Positions 9,606-19,777 of a stretch of 64,000 bases of DNA are shown piece by piece. The notes beneath the pieces were generated by a model. That model ran no database searches. It worked only from the letters and a program-made list of their open reading frames with translations, and was not told the origin of the DNA. Within the stretch, counting starts at the first letter, position 1. Each line of letters begins with the position of its first letter. Position numbers and translations under genes: made by a program. Origin of the DNA: Cloacibacillus porcorum (GTDB lineage Bacteria > Synergistota > Synergistia > Synergistales > Synergistaceae). The DNA is taken from contig NZ_CP016757.1 of the NCBI RefSeq assembly GCF_001701045.1, positions 1,543,501-1,607,500 on the forward strand, given 5' to 3'.

Positions 9606-12360
9606 GCTCGTCGTCGTAACGGGCCCATCCGGCTCGGGCAAGTCTTCGCTGGCCTTCGACACGGTCTACGCCGAGGGGCAGCGGCGCTATGTGGAGTCGC
9701 TCTCCTCGTACGCGCGGCAGTTTCTCGGAATGTCTGATAAGCCGGATGTCGACGATATCTCGGGGCTCTCTCCCGCGATATCGATCGAGCAGAAGGGCTC
9801 CAACCACAACCCCCGTTCGACGGTGGGAACGGTCACCGAGATATACGACTATCTGCGCCTGCTCTACGGGCGCGCCGGTACGCCGCACTGCCCAAAGTGC
9901 GGCCGCGAGGTGCACCGTTACAGCGTCGACGAGATAATCGACCTTATCTATCAGGAGTACGACGGCAAACCGCTGGAGATTTTTTCCCCGGTGGTCAAGG
10001 CCAAGAAGGGCGAGTACCGGAACCTGCTGCTCAAGCTGCACCAGCAGGGGTATATGCGCGCGCGCATCGACGGCACGCTCTACTGGCTTGAAGAGGCGGT
10101 GGAGCTGGACAAGAAGAGGCGGCATACCATCGAGTGCCTTATCGACCGCATGCGCGTCAAGGAGGAGAACCGCTCGCGTCTCAGCGAGGCGATAGAGATG
10201 GCGCTCAAGCTCTCGGACGGCTTTATCCTGCTCGCCTCCGAGGGGAGCGCCGACCGGGAGCTGACGGAGAAGTATATCTGTCCCGAGTGCCAGATCAGCC
10301 TTCCCGATATCGAACCGCGCCTTTTTTCGTTCAACGCGCCCTTTGGAGCCTGTCCCGACTGCGGCGGTCTCGGCTTTCACTCGCATTTCTCGGCGGAGCT
10401 CGCGGTCAATCCCGAGCTGCCGCTCGGCGAGGGCGGCTTTATCCCCTGGAAGAGCATGAAGTATATGGTGCATAAGGCGGAGAAGCTCGCGGAGAAAAAG
10501 GGCTGGGATATCGGCAAGCCCTTCAGGGAGCTTCCGGAGGAGGTGCGGCATGAGCTGCTCTACGGTTCCGACGAGGTCCTTGAGCTTACCTTCAGCGATA
10601 AGAAAAATGGCGACTGGGAGTACAACGGCAAGTATATCGGCCTCATTCCCTGGATTGAGAAGCGCTACAACGAGACCGAGTCGGAAAACTATAAAGAGGA
10701 GCTGGGGCGCTATCTCGTGGAGGACGTCTGTTCGACCTGCAGGGGTATGAGGCTCAAGCCCGAGGCGCTGGCCGTCACCCTCGGCGGGTATAATATCGGC
10801 GAGATAACGGAGATGCCGATTGACGAGCTGATAACGAAACTTGACGGGCTTAAGCTCGGCGAGCGTGAGCAGAAGATCGTCGGCATCGCGCTGGTCGAGG
10901 TGCGCAAGAGGCTTTCATTCCTCAACGATGTGGGGGCCGGTTATCTCAGCCTCTCGCGCCGCGCCGACACTCTCTCCGGCGGGGAGAGCCAGCGGATCAG
11001 GCTCGCATCCCAGATAGGTTCGCAGCTGACCGGCGTGCTCTATGTGCTCGACGAGCCGACGATCGGACTTCATCCGCGCGATACGAACCGGCTGCTTGAC
11101 ACGCTGAGGGCGATACGCGACATCGGCAACACCGTGCTCGTCGTCGAGCATGACCGCGACACGATGGCCGCCGCCGACCACATCCTCGAGCTTGGCCCCG
11201 GCGCGGGAGAGCACGGCGGCGAGCTGATCGCCAACGGCAGCGCCGAAGAGGTGATGCGCGGCGGTTCCAGCACGGCGCTTTATCTGCGCGGCGAGGCCGA
11301 CGGCACCTGGCGTCCGCATCCTGAGCGCCGGAAGCCCTCCGGCATGATCAAGGTGCGCGGCGCCAGGGAGAACAACCTTAAGAAGCTTAATATCGATATC
11401 CCGCTTAATGTGTTCGCCGCGCTTTCGGGGGTCTCCGGATCGGGCAAGAGCACCTTCCTCTACGAGGTCCTTTATAAGGGGCTGCGCGGAAAGTTTGACA
11501 AGGACTACCGCGAACGTCCGGGCAGGTTTGAATCGGTGAGCGGCTACGAATCGCTGCGCAATATCGTGCTTGTCGATCAGAGCCCGATCGGGCGTACCCC
11601 GCGTTCCAACCCCGCAACCTATACGGGGGTCTTCACGCCGATACGGGAGTTTTACGCCGAACTGCAGGAGTCGAAGCTGCGCGGCTATCAGCCGGGACGC
11701 TTCAGCTTCAACGTGAAGGGCGGACGCTGCGAGGCCTGCAACGGCGACGGCGTGATCAAGGTCTCGATGCTCTTTCTCCCGGACGTCTATGTAAAGTGCG
11801 ACGTCTGCAAGGGGCAGCGTTATAACCGCGAGACGCTCGAGGTCCGTTACAAGGGGCTTTCGATCGCCGACGTCCTCGATCTGACCGTCGACGAGGCGAT
11901 CGAGCATTTCTCGGGCATTCCGCGAATCGCGAATAAATTGAAGGTGATACAGGAGGCTGGGCTTGGCTATATCAGGCTGGGACAGCCCGCGCCGACGCTC
12001 TCCGGCGGCGAGGCGCAGCGCGTGAAGCTCGCGACGGAGCTCGGCAAGAAGTTCCGCGGCAACACGCTGTATCTGCTTGACGAACCGACGACGGGGCTTC
12101 ACTACACGGACGTCAAGAAATTGCTGAAATTGCTCCATAAACTTGTCGAGCAGGGAAATTCCGTGCTTGTGATCGAGCACAACCTTGACGTGCTGGCCTC
12201 CTCGGACTATATAATGGACCTGGGGCCGGAGGGAGGCCGCGGCGGCGGAAGGCTGATCGCCAAGGGCACGCCGGAAGAGGTGGCGCGCGCGAAGGGGCCG
12301 ACCTCCAAGTATCTGGCGCAGTTTTTTGAGGAGATGAAGAGGGGTCATGACGAACGATAA
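9529..12360 (+). CDS. uvrA: Excinuclease ABC subunit A
   Basis: The 943-residue tandem ABC ATPase scans DNA for bulky lesions and loads UvrB. Walker A GPSGSGKS is at 32-39 and a second, GVSGSGKS, near residue 635; ABC signatures LSGGESQR and LSGGEAQR and zinc-finger Cys pairs (CPxC, CPEC/CPDC, CEAC/CDVC) are present. The start is TTG at 9529, inside the 3' end of uvrB; the next in-frame start would cut into the conserved [14 protein letters not shown] segment. The 3' end overlaps the methyltransferase gene by 14 nt, so uvrB-uvrA-rlmB look translationally coupled. Confidence 0.95.
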   Translation: MEQEIRITGARQHNLKNINADIPKNKLVVVTGPSGSGKSSLAFDTVYAEGQRRYVESLSSYARQFLGMSDKPDVDDISGLSPAISIEQKGSNHNPRSTVGTVTEIYDYLRLLYGRAGTPHCPKCGREVHRYSVDEIIDLIYQEYDGKPLEIFSPVVKAKKGEYRNLLLKLHQQGYMRARIDGTLYWLEEAVELDKKRRHTIECLIDRMRVKEENRSRLSEAIEMALKLSDGFILLASEGSADRELTEKYICPECQISLPDIEPRLFSFNAPFGACPDCGGLGFHSHFSAELAVNPELPLGEGGFIPWKSMKYMVHKAEKLAEKKGWDIGKPFRELPEEVRHELLYGSDEVLELTFSDKKNGDWEYNGKYIGLIPWIEKRYNETESENYKEELGRYLVEDVCSTCRGMRLKPEALAVTLGGYNIGEITEMPIDELITKLDGLKLGEREQKIVGIALVEVRKRLSFLNDVGAGYLSLSRRADTLSGGESQRIRLASQIGSQLTGVLYVLDEPTIGLHPRDTNRLLDTLRAIRDIGNTVLVVEHDRDTMAAADHILELGPGAGEHGGELIANGSAEEVMRGGSSTALYLRGEADGTWRPHPERRKPSGMIKVRGARENNLKKLNIDIPLNVFAALSGVSGSGKSTFLYEVLYKGLRGKFDKDYRERPGRFESVSGYESLRNIVLVDQSPIGRTPRSNPATYTGVFTPIREFYAELQESKLRGYQPGRFSFNVKGGRCEACNGDGVIKVSMLFLPDVYVKCDVCKGQRYNRETLEVRYKGLSIADVLDLTVDEAIEHFSGIPRIANKLKVIQEAGLGYIRLGQPAPTLSGGEAQRVKLATELGKKFRGNTLYLLDEPTTGLHYTDVKKLLKLLHKLVEQGNSVLVIEHNLDVLASSDYIMDLGPEGGRGGGRLIAKGTPEEVARAKGPTSKYLAQFFEEMKRGHDER

Positions 12361-13165
12361 CAGAAGAAGAGGACACGGCCGCGATGAGAGGGCTGACAAG
12401 AGGCCGGAGGGAGCGCCGGCGGGCGATATCTGCTGGGGACGCAACCCGGTGATCGCGCTGCTGGAGGGAGACCCCGAACGCTGTATGAAGGTGCTCATCG
12501 CGAAGAGCGCCCAGCCGCACATAAAGGCGAAGATCACGGAGCTATGCCGCGCGAACGGGATAATATTCCAGAACGTTGAGAGCGCGGCGCTCGACAGGCT
12601 GACGGACGGAGAAAACCACCAGGGAGTCGCGGCCTACACCGCGCAGATGAAGCTGTGGGAGCCGGAGGAGCTGCTCGCCTCGCTGCCGGCCGCGCCGTCT
12701 CCGGCGCTTATCCTTCTCTGCGACCACCTGCAGGACCCGCACAACCTCGGCGCCGTCATCAGAAGCGCGGAGGCCGCGGGAGCCGCGGCGGTGATGATCC
12801 CGAAACGCGGCGGCTGCCTGCCCACCGGGACGGTGGTGAAGACGAGCGCCGGAGCGGCGCTGCGGCTGCCGGTCGTGAAGGTGGGCAACGTCTCGCAGAC
12901 GATAAAGATGCTGCAGGAGGCGGACTTTTGGGTGACGGGGCTCGCGATGGAGGGGCGCGACACGCTTTTCCGCGAGGACCTGCCGCCGCGCAGCGCCATC
13001 GTCGTCGGCGCTGAGGGCGAAGGTCTGGGTAACGCCGTGGCTAAGGCCTGCGACGATATCCGTTTCATCCCGATGCAGGGTACGACAGGCTCGCTCAACG
13101 CCTCCGTCGCCGCGAGCATCGCGATGTTCGAGTGGACGCGGTCGTTAGGCAAAAATAATAAATAA
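12347..13165 (+). CDS. SpoU/TrmH-family RNA 2'-O-methyltransferase, RlmB-like
   Basis: The 272-residue protein has the SPOUT architecture: an N-terminal substrate-binding domain beginning CWGRNPVIALLEG, and a C-terminal knot domain with LLCDHLQDPHNLGAVIRSAEAAG, VVGAEGEGLG and IPMQGTTGSLNASVAASI, the three TrmH signatures. RlmB methylates G2251 of 23S rRNA; that exact target is inferred from the N-terminal domain and could instead be a tRNA. The first 25 residues are charged and probably disordered. It overlaps uvrA by 14 nt. Confidence 0.87.
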   Translation: MTNDNRRRGHGRDERADKRPEGAPAGDICWGRNPVIALLEGDPERCMKVLIAKSAQPHIKAKITELCRANGIIFQNVESAALDRLTDGENHQGVAAYTAQMKLWEPEELLASLPAAPSPALILLCDHLQDPHNLGAVIRSAEAAGAAAVMIPKRGGCLPTGTVVKTSAGAALRLPVVKVGNVSQTIKMLQEADFWVTGLAMEGRDTLFREDLPPRSAIVVGAEGEGLGNAVAKACDDIRFIPMQGTTGSLNASVAASIAMFEWTRSLGKNNK

Positions 13166-13211
13166 TGCTACAATACGCAGAGTTACATAAATTACATGGA
13201 GGTGTTTGAAC

Positions 13212-14414
13212 ATGAGCAAAGAAAGGTTTCTTATTTCGTCGGAGTCGGTGACGGAGGGACACCCAGACAAACTCGCAGATCAAATATCCGACGCGGTGCT
13301 TGACGCCATTCTCGAAGCCGACCCGATGGGGCGCGTGGCCTGCGAGACGCTGGTCTCGACCGGACTGATAGTGGTCGCGGGAGAGATAAGCACGGTCTGC
13401 TACGTAGATATCCCGAAGATAGCGCGCAAGACGGTGAAGGATGTCGGCTACACGCGCGCGAAGTATGGCTTCGACGGGGACACCTGCTCCGTCATCACCA
13501 CGATAGACGAACAATCTCCCGATATCGCGCTCGGCGTCGACAAGGCGAAAGAGGCGAAGGAGCTTTCAGAGGACGAAATAGACGCCATCGGCGCCGGCGA
13601 CCAGGGGCTGATGGTAGGCTACGCCTGCAACGAAACTGAAGAACTGATGCCGCTGCCCATCTCGCTCGCGCAGAAGCTGACGCGCCGCCTCTCAGAGGTG
13701 CGCAAGAATAAGACGCTGCCCTATCTGCGTCCGGACGGCAAGAGCCAGGTGACGGTGGAATATGTCAACGGCAAGCCGCTGCGTGTCGATACCGTGGTCA
13801 TCAGCACCCAGCATCACCCAGCGATCGACCAGAAGCAGATCGAGGCGGATATCATAGAGCATGTCATTAAGCCCGTCATTCCATCCCAGCTCATCACCAC
13901 AAAGCCGCGCATTCTCGTCAACCCGACGGGGCGCTTTGTGATGGGCGGCCCGCAGGCCGACAGCGGCCTGACGGGGCGCAAGATAATCGTCGATACCTAC
14001 GGCGGCGCGGTGCCTCACGGCGGCGGAGCTTTCTCCGGCAAGGACCCGACGAAGGTGGACCGCTCAGGGGCGTATATGGCGCGCTACGCGGCGAAGAACG
14101 TCGTCGCGGCGGGACTCGCCGACGCCTGCCAGATACAGGTGGCCTACGCGATCGGCGTCGCGAAGCCCGTTTCGATCATGGTCGAGACCTTTGGCACGGG
14201 GAAGATAAAGGACGAGGAGATCACGCAGCTGCTGCGCGAGAACTTCGATTTCCGTCCCGCGGCGATCATCCGCGACCTAGACCTGCGTAAACCGCAGTAC
14301 CGGCGTCTGGCCGCCTACGGCCATATGGGCCGTATCGACCTTGACCCGATGCCCGCCTGGGAGCGCACGGACAAGGCCGAGACGCTCAAACGGGCGGCGG
14401 AGCGCTTCGCGTAA
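13212..14414 (+). CDS. metK: S-adenosylmethionine synthase
   Basis: The 400-residue enzyme makes S-adenosylmethionine from methionine and ATP. It carries the N-terminal [19 protein letters not shown], the GAGDQGLM signature and the P-loop [19 protein letters not shown] 13212 is chosen because GGAGGTG (13199-13205) precedes it at good spacing; a TTG 6 nt upstream is in frame but too close. There is a 46-nt gap from the methyltransferase gene, and no SAM riboswitch was recognised in it. A clear terminator follows. Confidence 0.95.
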   Translation: MSKERFLISSESVTEGHPDKLADQISDAVLDAILEADPMGRVACETLVSTGLIVVAGEISTVCYVDIPKIARKTVKDVGYTRAKYGFDGDTCSVITTIDEQSPDIALGVDKAKEAKELSEDEIDAIGAGDQGLMVGYACNETEELMPLPISLAQKLTRRLSEVRKNKTLPYLRPDGKSQVTVEYVNGKPLRVDTVVISTQHHPAIDQKQIEADIIEHVIKPVIPSQLITTKPRILVNPTGRFVMGGPQADSGLTGRKIIVDTYGGAVPHGGGAFSGKDPTKVDRSGAYMARYAAKNVVAAGLADACQIQVAYAIGVAKPVSIMVETFGTGKIKDEEITQLLRENFDFRPAAIIRDLDLRKPQYRRLAAYGHMGRIDLDPMPAWERTDKAETLKRAAERFA

Positions 14415-14433
14415 ATATTTTAAGAGAATGTTC

Positions 14434-14458
14434 GGGCGGCGCTATGCCGCCCCTTTTT
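14434..14458 (+). terminator. Intrinsic terminator after metK
   Basis: GGGCGGC (14434-14440), loop GCTAT, GCCGCCC (14446-14452), then CTTTTT. Confidence 0.9.
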
Positions 14459-14472
14459 AATTTTCAGCCTTT

Positions 14473-15174
14473 ATGCGGCCTATCTTTTCCTACCTCTCGC
14501 ACATAATATTTCCCCAGCACTGTCCGGCCTGCGGACGGCTTGCCGCGCCCTATTGTCCCGGCTGTCTGAGCGGCGCGGCGAGTGAGGCGCTGCCGCCCTT
14601 CTGCGCCGACTGCGGCGGCGCTTACGGGGTCGAATGCTGTTATGACAGCGTGCCCTGTTACGCTGCCGCCATCCATGACGGCGACGCGCGCAGTTTTATT
14701 CTGGCCTTGAAGTATAAGAATATGCGGCCGCTCGGGGAGGCGATCGGACGGGAGATGGGGAGGCTGTTTCCGCTGCAGGAGGCGGAGATGCTGGTACCGC
14801 TGCCGCTCCACGCGGACAGCCGCCGCGCCTTCAATCAGACGGAGCTGATCGCGCGCGGAATATCCTCGCAGTGGGGGACGCCGGTCGCCGCGGGGCTGCT
14901 TAAATGGCGCGCCGGCAGCGGGGCGCAGACGGAGAAGAGGGGCAGGGAGCGCCGGGCGCTGAGCTTCGGTTCTTTCGAAGCCTCGCCGGAGCTTGCGGGG
15001 AGAGGCGTCGTCCTTGTGGACGATGTTTATACGACCGGCGGCACCGTGCGCGCGGCGAAGTTCGCGCTGCAAAGGGCGGGAGCCGAGGTGAGGGCGGTCC
15101 TCGTCTGGACGCGGCGGGTCTCCGCCCCGGAACATCCCGGAGCGTGGCCGGAAGATGGGGAATATTGGTTATGA
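14473..15174 (+). CDS. ComF-family phosphoribosyltransferase-like protein
   Basis: The 233-residue protein has an N-terminal zinc-ribbon-like set of cysteines (CPACGR, CPGC, CADCGG) followed by a type I PRTase fold with LVPLPLH and the PRPP loop VVLVDDVYTTGGT near residues 176-188. ComF proteins act in DNA uptake during transformation in Bacillus and Haemophilus. No other competence gene lies nearby, so the role here is open; many such genes are annotated amidophosphoribosyltransferase without proof. The likely pfkA promoter overlaps its 3' end. Confidence 0.85.
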   Translation: MRPIFSYLSHIIFPQHCPACGRLAAPYCPGCLSGAASEALPPFCADCGGAYGVECCYDSVPCYAAAIHDGDARSFILALKYKNMRPLGEAIGREMGRLFPLQEAEMLVPLPLHADSRRAFNQTELIARGISSQWGTPVAAGLLKWRAGSGAQTEKRGRERRALSFGSFEASPELAGRGVVLVDDVYTTGGTVRAAKFALQRAGAEVRAVLVWTRRVSAPEHPGAWPEDGEYWL

Positions 15175-15191
15175 GCAAAGTTTGTTATAAT
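15165..15191 (+). promoter_or_regulatory. Possible promoter for pfkA
   Basis: TTGGTT (15165-15170) and a perfect TATAAT (15186-15191) with 15-nt spacing lie at the comF stop, about 60 nt before the pfkA start. The spacing is short, so only the -10 is convincing. Confidence 0.35.
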
Positions 15192-15251
15192 AGGGCGTGC
15201 ATAATAGAGGATGAAGAAAAGGCTGAGAGAGCAGGACAAGGGGGACGAAAG

Positions 15252-16214
15252 ATGCTTCGCAGAATCGGGGTTTTGACAAGCGGCGGCGACGCGCCGGGGA
15301 TGAACGCCTCAATACGCGCCGTCACGCGCACGGCTTTATATCATGGACTGCAGGTGGTAGGTATACGCCGCGGGTATGAAGGACTGCTCGAAGGGGACTT
15401 TGTCCCTCTGACGCGCAGTTCTGTCGGCGGGATATTGCTGCACGGCGGGACGATGCTTCGCACCGCGCGCTGTCCGGCCTTTATGAGGCCGGAGGGTATC
15501 AACGCCGGCGTCTCCAAGCTGCGGGAGAACGACATAGACGCGCTGGTGGTGATCGGCGGCGACGGCTCTTTCCGCGGAGCGAAGGAGCTCCATGACCGCG
15601 GTATTCATGTGGTGGGAGTCCCCGGCACGATAGACAACGATATGGCCGGCACCGACTGCACTATCGGATTTGATACGGCCTGCAATACCGCGCTGGAATG
15701 TATCAGCAAGCTGCGTGACACCGCATCGAGCCACGATCGGATGTTTATCGTAGAGGTGATGGGACGGCACGCCGGTTTTCTCGCGCTGGAGACTGGGGTG
15801 GCCTGTGGCGCGGAGTTCGTGCTGATTCCCGAGCTGCCGGTGGACCTGGAGGCGATCGCGAATAAGATCCATTACGCCAAGCAGCGCGGCAAAACGCATT
15901 CGCTGATCGTCCTTGCCGAGGGGGTCATGTCGGCCTCGGAGCTGGCGGAGAAATTGAAGGGGCACTGCGATTATGACCCGCGGATAGTCGTCCTCGGACA
16001 TCTGCAGCGCGGCGGCGCGCCCTCCTGTTTTGACACCGTTCTTGCCTCGCGTCTGGGAGCGGCGGCTGTGGAGGCGCTGATCGACGGCAAGCGCGGCATG
16101 ATGGTGGGGCGGACGAAGGACGAGATAGTGACCGTGCCGCTGGAAACGGCGTGGACGCAGCACCACCCGCTTGACTCGGATATGCTGCGCCTGGTGGAGA
16201 CCCTGAGTATTTAG
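15252..16214 (+). CDS. pfkA: ATP-dependent 6-phosphofructokinase
   Basis: The 320-residue protein commits fructose-6-phosphate to glycolysis. Motifs: GVLTSGGDAPGMNASIR at the N-terminus, VIGGDGSF (Gly at the position that is Asp in pyrophosphate-dependent enzymes, so ATP use is expected), PGTIDNDMAGTD with the catalytic Asp, and VEVMGRHAG. The frame is open far upstream, but ATG 15252 gives the standard start and the usual length of 320 residues; a G-rich AAGGGGGACG lies about 10 nt upstream. Confidence 0.93.
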   Translation: MLRRIGVLTSGGDAPGMNASIRAVTRTALYHGLQVVGIRRGYEGLLEGDFVPLTRSSVGGILLHGGTMLRTARCPAFMRPEGINAGVSKLRENDIDALVVIGGDGSFRGAKELHDRGIHVVGVPGTIDNDMAGTDCTIGFDTACNTALECISKLRDTASSHDRMFIVEVMGRHAGFLALETGVACGAEFVLIPELPVDLEAIANKIHYAKQRGKTHSLIVLAEGVMSASELAEKLKGHCDYDPRIVVLGHLQRGGAPSCFDTVLASRLGAAAVEALIDGKRGMMVGRTKDEIVTVPLETAWTQHHPLDSDMLRLVETLSI

Positions 16215-16302
16215 GTATTATACGACGACCGTCTGCCGTCGGAAATAACGCGGCGGCAGTTCACCGCACCGCATTTGACCGTTATCAAATGGAGGAGATA
16301 CC

Positions 16303-17172
16303 GTGACCGCAGATATGGTTCTACCGGAAGCCTATGCCAAAAAGCTCATATCGCTCGTTTCACGTGACAGAGGAGGGCGCGGAGTCTCCAAGCTTTGCCG
16401 CCCCGAAGACTGGCAGAGGGCGGCTGCGGCTTTTGCTCCCCTAAAAAGGGTGGCGGTCGTCTCGGGATTTTATATCCCCGGGGCCGACGCTCCGGAGACG
16501 GACGGTCCCGGCGGCGCGGTAATGCTCGCGCGCGCCTTTTATCGCGAGGGGCGTGAATCGGAGATATGGACCGATGAGCTCTGTCTTTCTGTGATGCGCG
16601 CCGCCGCGGCCGCCGCGGGGTATCCGCGGCGGCTGGTGAGGACCGCGCCGCCGCGGCTTGCGGACGAGTCTCCTGACGGGCTGATTTTCACCGAACGGCT
16701 GGGGCGCGCGGAGGACGGCGGCTATTACAACTTCCGTAAGATAGATATCTCGGCGTGGACGCCGCCGCTTGACGAGTTGGCCGCGGAGGCGAAGGAACGC
16801 GGCATCCCGACGCTTGGCATCGGCGACGGGGGCAACGAGGTCGGCATGGGAAACTTCCATGAGGAACTAAAAAGACTGCTGCCTGCCTATGCCTCCTGTC
16901 TCTGCACGGTGCGGACGGATTATGCGCTCGCCGTGGACGTCAGCAACTGGGGAGCCTACGCGCTGACCGCGGCGCTGTCTTTTATGTGGGGAAACTGGCG
17001 CGGGCCGGAGGCGGGAGAGGAGCTGGCAATGCTGAAGGCTGTGAAGGAGCGGGGAGCGGTGGACGGTATCAGCCGCCTTCCCGAACTCACCGTCGACGGG
17101 TTCGATATAGCGACGCAGGACAAGATCATATCTTCGCTCAATGAGCTCTGGGAGCTTTATCGTTTCGCTTGA
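16303..17172 (+). CDS. DUF4392 protein, probable D-glutamate cyclase
   Basis: The 289-residue protein matches the glutamate cyclase (DUF4392) family, also found as the C-terminal domain of mammalian DGLUCY, which converts D-glutamate to 5-oxo-D-proline. Features seen are VVSGFYIPGADAPETDGPGGA, FTERLGRAEDGGYYNFRKIDIS and GIGDGGNEVGMGNF. The start is GTG after GGAGGAG. It stands alone between pfkA and a small membrane protein, so context does not refine the role. Family membership is from recalled motifs; activity is inferred. Confidence 0.75.
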   Translation: MTADMVLPEAYAKKLISLVSRDRGGRGVSKLCRPEDWQRAAAAFAPLKRVAVVSGFYIPGADAPETDGPGGAVMLARAFYREGRESEIWTDELCLSVMRAAAAAAGYPRRLVRTAPPRLADESPDGLIFTERLGRAEDGGYYNFRKIDISAWTPPLDELAAEAKERGIPTLGIGDGGNEVGMGNFHEELKRLLPAYASCLCTVRTDYALAVDVSNWGAYALTAALSFMWGNWRGPEAGEELAMLKAVKERGAVDGISRLPELTVDGFDIATQDKIISSLNELWELYRFA

Positions 17173-17291
17173 GGCTGCGGATTTTCATAGGGTATGCTAT
17201 TTTTGTCGAGATTTTTTGTGTTTTACGGGAGAAAATATATATTTTCCTACAAACTCATGATAAAATAACAAATTAGAGACTGGTGGAACAG

Positions 17292-17747
17292 ATGGATCAA
17301 AATTACCAAGATAGTTCCGGTAAAAGGCCGCTGATACTGCTCGGTGTGGCGGTTATAATACTGGTAGCGTTAATTGTAGTAAGTCTCAAGTCAGGTCTCT
17401 TGGGAAGTACCTTCCGCATAGATAAAGCCGTTGTCTGTGTGGAGCTTGACCGCAACAGGCTTCCCCATAAAGTGATGAACACCATTCAATACGGAACACG
17501 TCAGGTCTGCCTGTGGTTTCAATATTCCTCCGCGTCGGAAGGAAATCATCTGGAAGTTTCATGGTATTACGGAAAAGACTTAGTCTTGTCCGAACCTCTG
17601 AAATTGATGACTAAGGACGGAGTCAGAGCGTTCTATCTGCTGCGGGAAGAGGGGACTCCTCTGCCCGTCGGGAAGTACCGCGTAACGATATCATCACCGA
17701 CAAAACGGCTGAGCGAACTGGATTTTGAAATCATACGAAAGAATTAA
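17292..17747 (+). CDS. Membrane-anchored protein of unknown function
   Basis: The 151-residue protein has a short polar N-terminus, one hydrophobic helix (about residues 14-35) and an extracytoplasmic domain of about 110 residues. That domain looks beta-rich (VEVSWYYGKDLV, PLPVGKYRVTISS), like an Ig- or fibronectin-type module. I do not recognise the family. ATG 17292 is used; a GTG three codons earlier (17283) is possible. It precedes rho by 34 nt and may be cotranscribed with it. Confidence 0.6.
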   Translation: MDQNYQDSSGKRPLILLGVAVIILVALIVVSLKSGLLGSTFRIDKAVVCVELDRNRLPHKVMNTIQYGTRQVCLWFQYSSASEGNHLEVSWYYGKDLVLSEPLKLMTKDGVRAFYLLREEGTPLPVGKYRVTISSPTKRLSELDFEIIRKN

Positions 17748-17781
17748 TATTTATTCTTCATATTAAACGGAGGCTAATGAA

Positions 17782-19734
17782 TTGCCAAGGAAAAAGACAG
17801 AACCTACAGATGAACCGAAGGCTGCCGTAAGACGGCGCGCCGCCTCAAAGAGGGGCGAACCCGCTGAAAATGCTGAAAGCGCCGCAGAGATAAAAGGGTC
17901 AGCCGCCGAAGCGCCGGAAGAGACGCCAGTTCGTAAAAAGAGGACTTACGTCAGGAAAAAGGACGAAGAGAATACCGTGACTGAAGCTGCGGAAGTCCAG
18001 GAAGAACAACCTGCGGCTGAGGAGAAAAAGAGCCGCCGCGGCAGAAAGAGGACCGTCGCCGAGGCTACGGGTACGCTCTTCCCTGAAGAGGAGAAAGAGG
18101 CCGCCGAGCAGGAAGATAAAAAGACGGTCAAGAGAACCCGACGCTCTCCGAAAAAAGAGCCGGAGGCCTCCGTCAACGAGACGGCCGAGGCGGCGGAGCC
18201 GCCGCAGGCGGAAGCGCCGTCAGACGAAGCAGCGGAGCCTGCCGGAGCGGATGACGATATAACCCCCGACGCCGCTCAGCTTGCGCAGGCTACTGAGAGC
18301 GAGTCCTGTGCCGATGAAGCTCCGGAAGAAAAAAATGAAGATATCGAGATTGAAAAAGAGATAGAGGCCGCCTCGGAAACAGAGGACGGGGCCGAAGCAT
18401 GTGACGAAGGCACCGTGGAAAACAGAAATCTTCCCGTAGTAGACTCACAGAAGAACGACAGAGGACAGATACGCCACCAGCATCCCAAACTTGGATTCAA
18501 CCAACTCGCGGGACAGACTCTCGCAGAGCTGCGCAAGATTGCGAAAGAGATCGGCGTGACCTCGATAACGACACGCCGCAAGGACGATCTGATCAACGAT
18601 ATCCTGAAGACGCAGGCTGAAGCCCTCGGCTACCGCTTCAACGGCGGCACCCTTGAGTGCATGAGCGAGGGATACGGCTTCCTGCGCCCCTCCGGACTTC
18701 TCCCGAGCAGCAACGATATCTATGTATCGGCCTCGCAGATAAGACGTTTCGGCCTGCGCAACGGCGATGTGGTCTGGGGCATCATCCGCCCGCCAAAGGA
18801 CCAGGAACATTATGAGGCGCTGCTCCGCGTGGAGAACGTCAACTTCACCGACCCAGAGGCGGCGCGCCGCCGTCCGCATTTCGAGGCGCTGACGCCGATA
18901 TTCCCGACCGAGAAGCTTGAGCTGGAGACGGACCGCAAACAGATAGCGACGCGTATCGTCGATATCTTCGCGCCGATTGGCAAAGGACAGCGCGCTCTGA
19001 TCGTTTCCCCGCCGAAGGCCGGAAAGACGACCCTTCTTAAAAATCTCGCGCATTCGATAACGACAAACCATCCCGAAGTGATACTTATGGTGCTGCTCAT
19101 CGACGAACGCCCCGAAGAGGTCACCGATATGGCGCGTTCCGTGGACGGCGAGATCATCGCCTCCACATTCGACCGCCCCGCGGAGGAGCATCTCCGCGTC
19201 GCCGGACTGGCACTTGAAAAGGCTAAGCGCCTCGTGGAGGTCTCGAAGGACGTCGTGCTGCTGCTTGATTCGATCACAAGACTCGCCCGCGCCTCAAACC
19301 TCATCGTCCCTCCGTCGGGACGTACGCTCTCCGGAGGCATGGACCCCGCGGCGCTCTATTTCCCGAAGAAATTCTTCGGCGCCGCGCGCAACATAGAAAA
19401 CGGCGGCAGCCTGACGATCATCGGCACCTCGCTGGTTGAGACCGGCAGCCGTATGGACGATGTGATTTATGAAGAATTCAAGGGAACGGGCAATATGGAG
19501 GTCCATCTCTCGCGGAAGATATCCGAGCAGCGCATCTTCCCTGCCCTTGATATCACGCGTTCAGGAACGCGCAAAGAGGAGCTGATGGTGCCAGAGGGCG
19601 ATCTGCAGCGCATCTGGGGCCTGCGCAGGAAGATCGCAAATATGGACGAGGCGGAAGTTCTAAATCTCATCCTTGATAAATTAAGAAACACGCCCACGAA
19701 TCGTGATTTTCTTGCTACAATAAAGGCTGGCTAG
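17782..19734 (+). CDS. rho: Transcription termination factor Rho with long N-terminal extension
   Basis: The 650-residue hexameric RNA helicase ends transcription of untranslated RNA. The conserved part starts near residue 245 ([16 protein letters not shown], Rho N-domain), followed by the cold-shock-like RNA-binding domain ([15 protein letters not shown]), the Walker [11 protein letters not shown] and the Q/R loops ([32 protein letters not shown]). Residues 1-240 are a low-complexity mix of Lys/Arg blocks and Glu/Ala-rich stretches, absent from the 419-residue E. coli protein; similar insertions are known in Actinobacteria and Bacteroidetes. The start is TTG, 8 nt after CGGAGG. Confidence 0.95.
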   Translation: MPRKKTEPTDEPKAAVRRRAASKRGEPAENAESAAEIKGSAAEAPEETPVRKKRTYVRKKDEENTVTEAAEVQEEQPAAEEKKSRRGRKRTVAEATGTLFPEEEKEAAEQEDKKTVKRTRRSPKKEPEASVNETAEAAEPPQAEAPSDEAAEPAGADDDITPDAAQLAQATESESCADEAPEEKNEDIEIEKEIEAASETEDGAEACDEGTVENRNLPVVDSQKNDRGQIRHQHPKLGFNQLAGQTLAELRKIAKEIGVTSITTRRKDDLINDILKTQAEALGYRFNGGTLECMSEGYGFLRPSGLLPSSNDIYVSASQIRRFGLRNGDVVWGIIRPPKDQEHYEALLRVENVNFTDPEAARRRPHFEALTPIFPTEKLELETDRKQIATRIVDIFAPIGKGQRALIVSPPKAGKTTLLKNLAHSITTNHPEVILMVLLIDERPEEVTDMARSVDGEIIASTFDRPAEEHLRVAGLALEKAKRLVEVSKDVVLLLDSITRLARASNLIVPPSGRTLSGGMDPAALYFPKKFFGAARNIENGGSLTIIGTSLVETGSRMDDVIYEEFKGTGNMEVHLSRKISEQRIFPALDITRSGTRKEELMVPEGDLQRIWGLRRKIANMDEAEVLNLILDKLRNTPTNRDFLATIKAG

Positions 19735-19777
19735 AAACTGACTTTTTCGAGCGACGACAATCGTAAGAGGTGGATCG

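Noticed and set aside
10915-12537. 540-codon open frame antisense to uvrA
   Set aside because: Same reason: no domain and no start signal; uvrA is certain.
14904-15251. Upstream extension of the pfkA frame through comF
   Set aside because: It overlaps comF and lacks a phosphofructokinase-like N-terminus; ATG 15252 gives the standard length.
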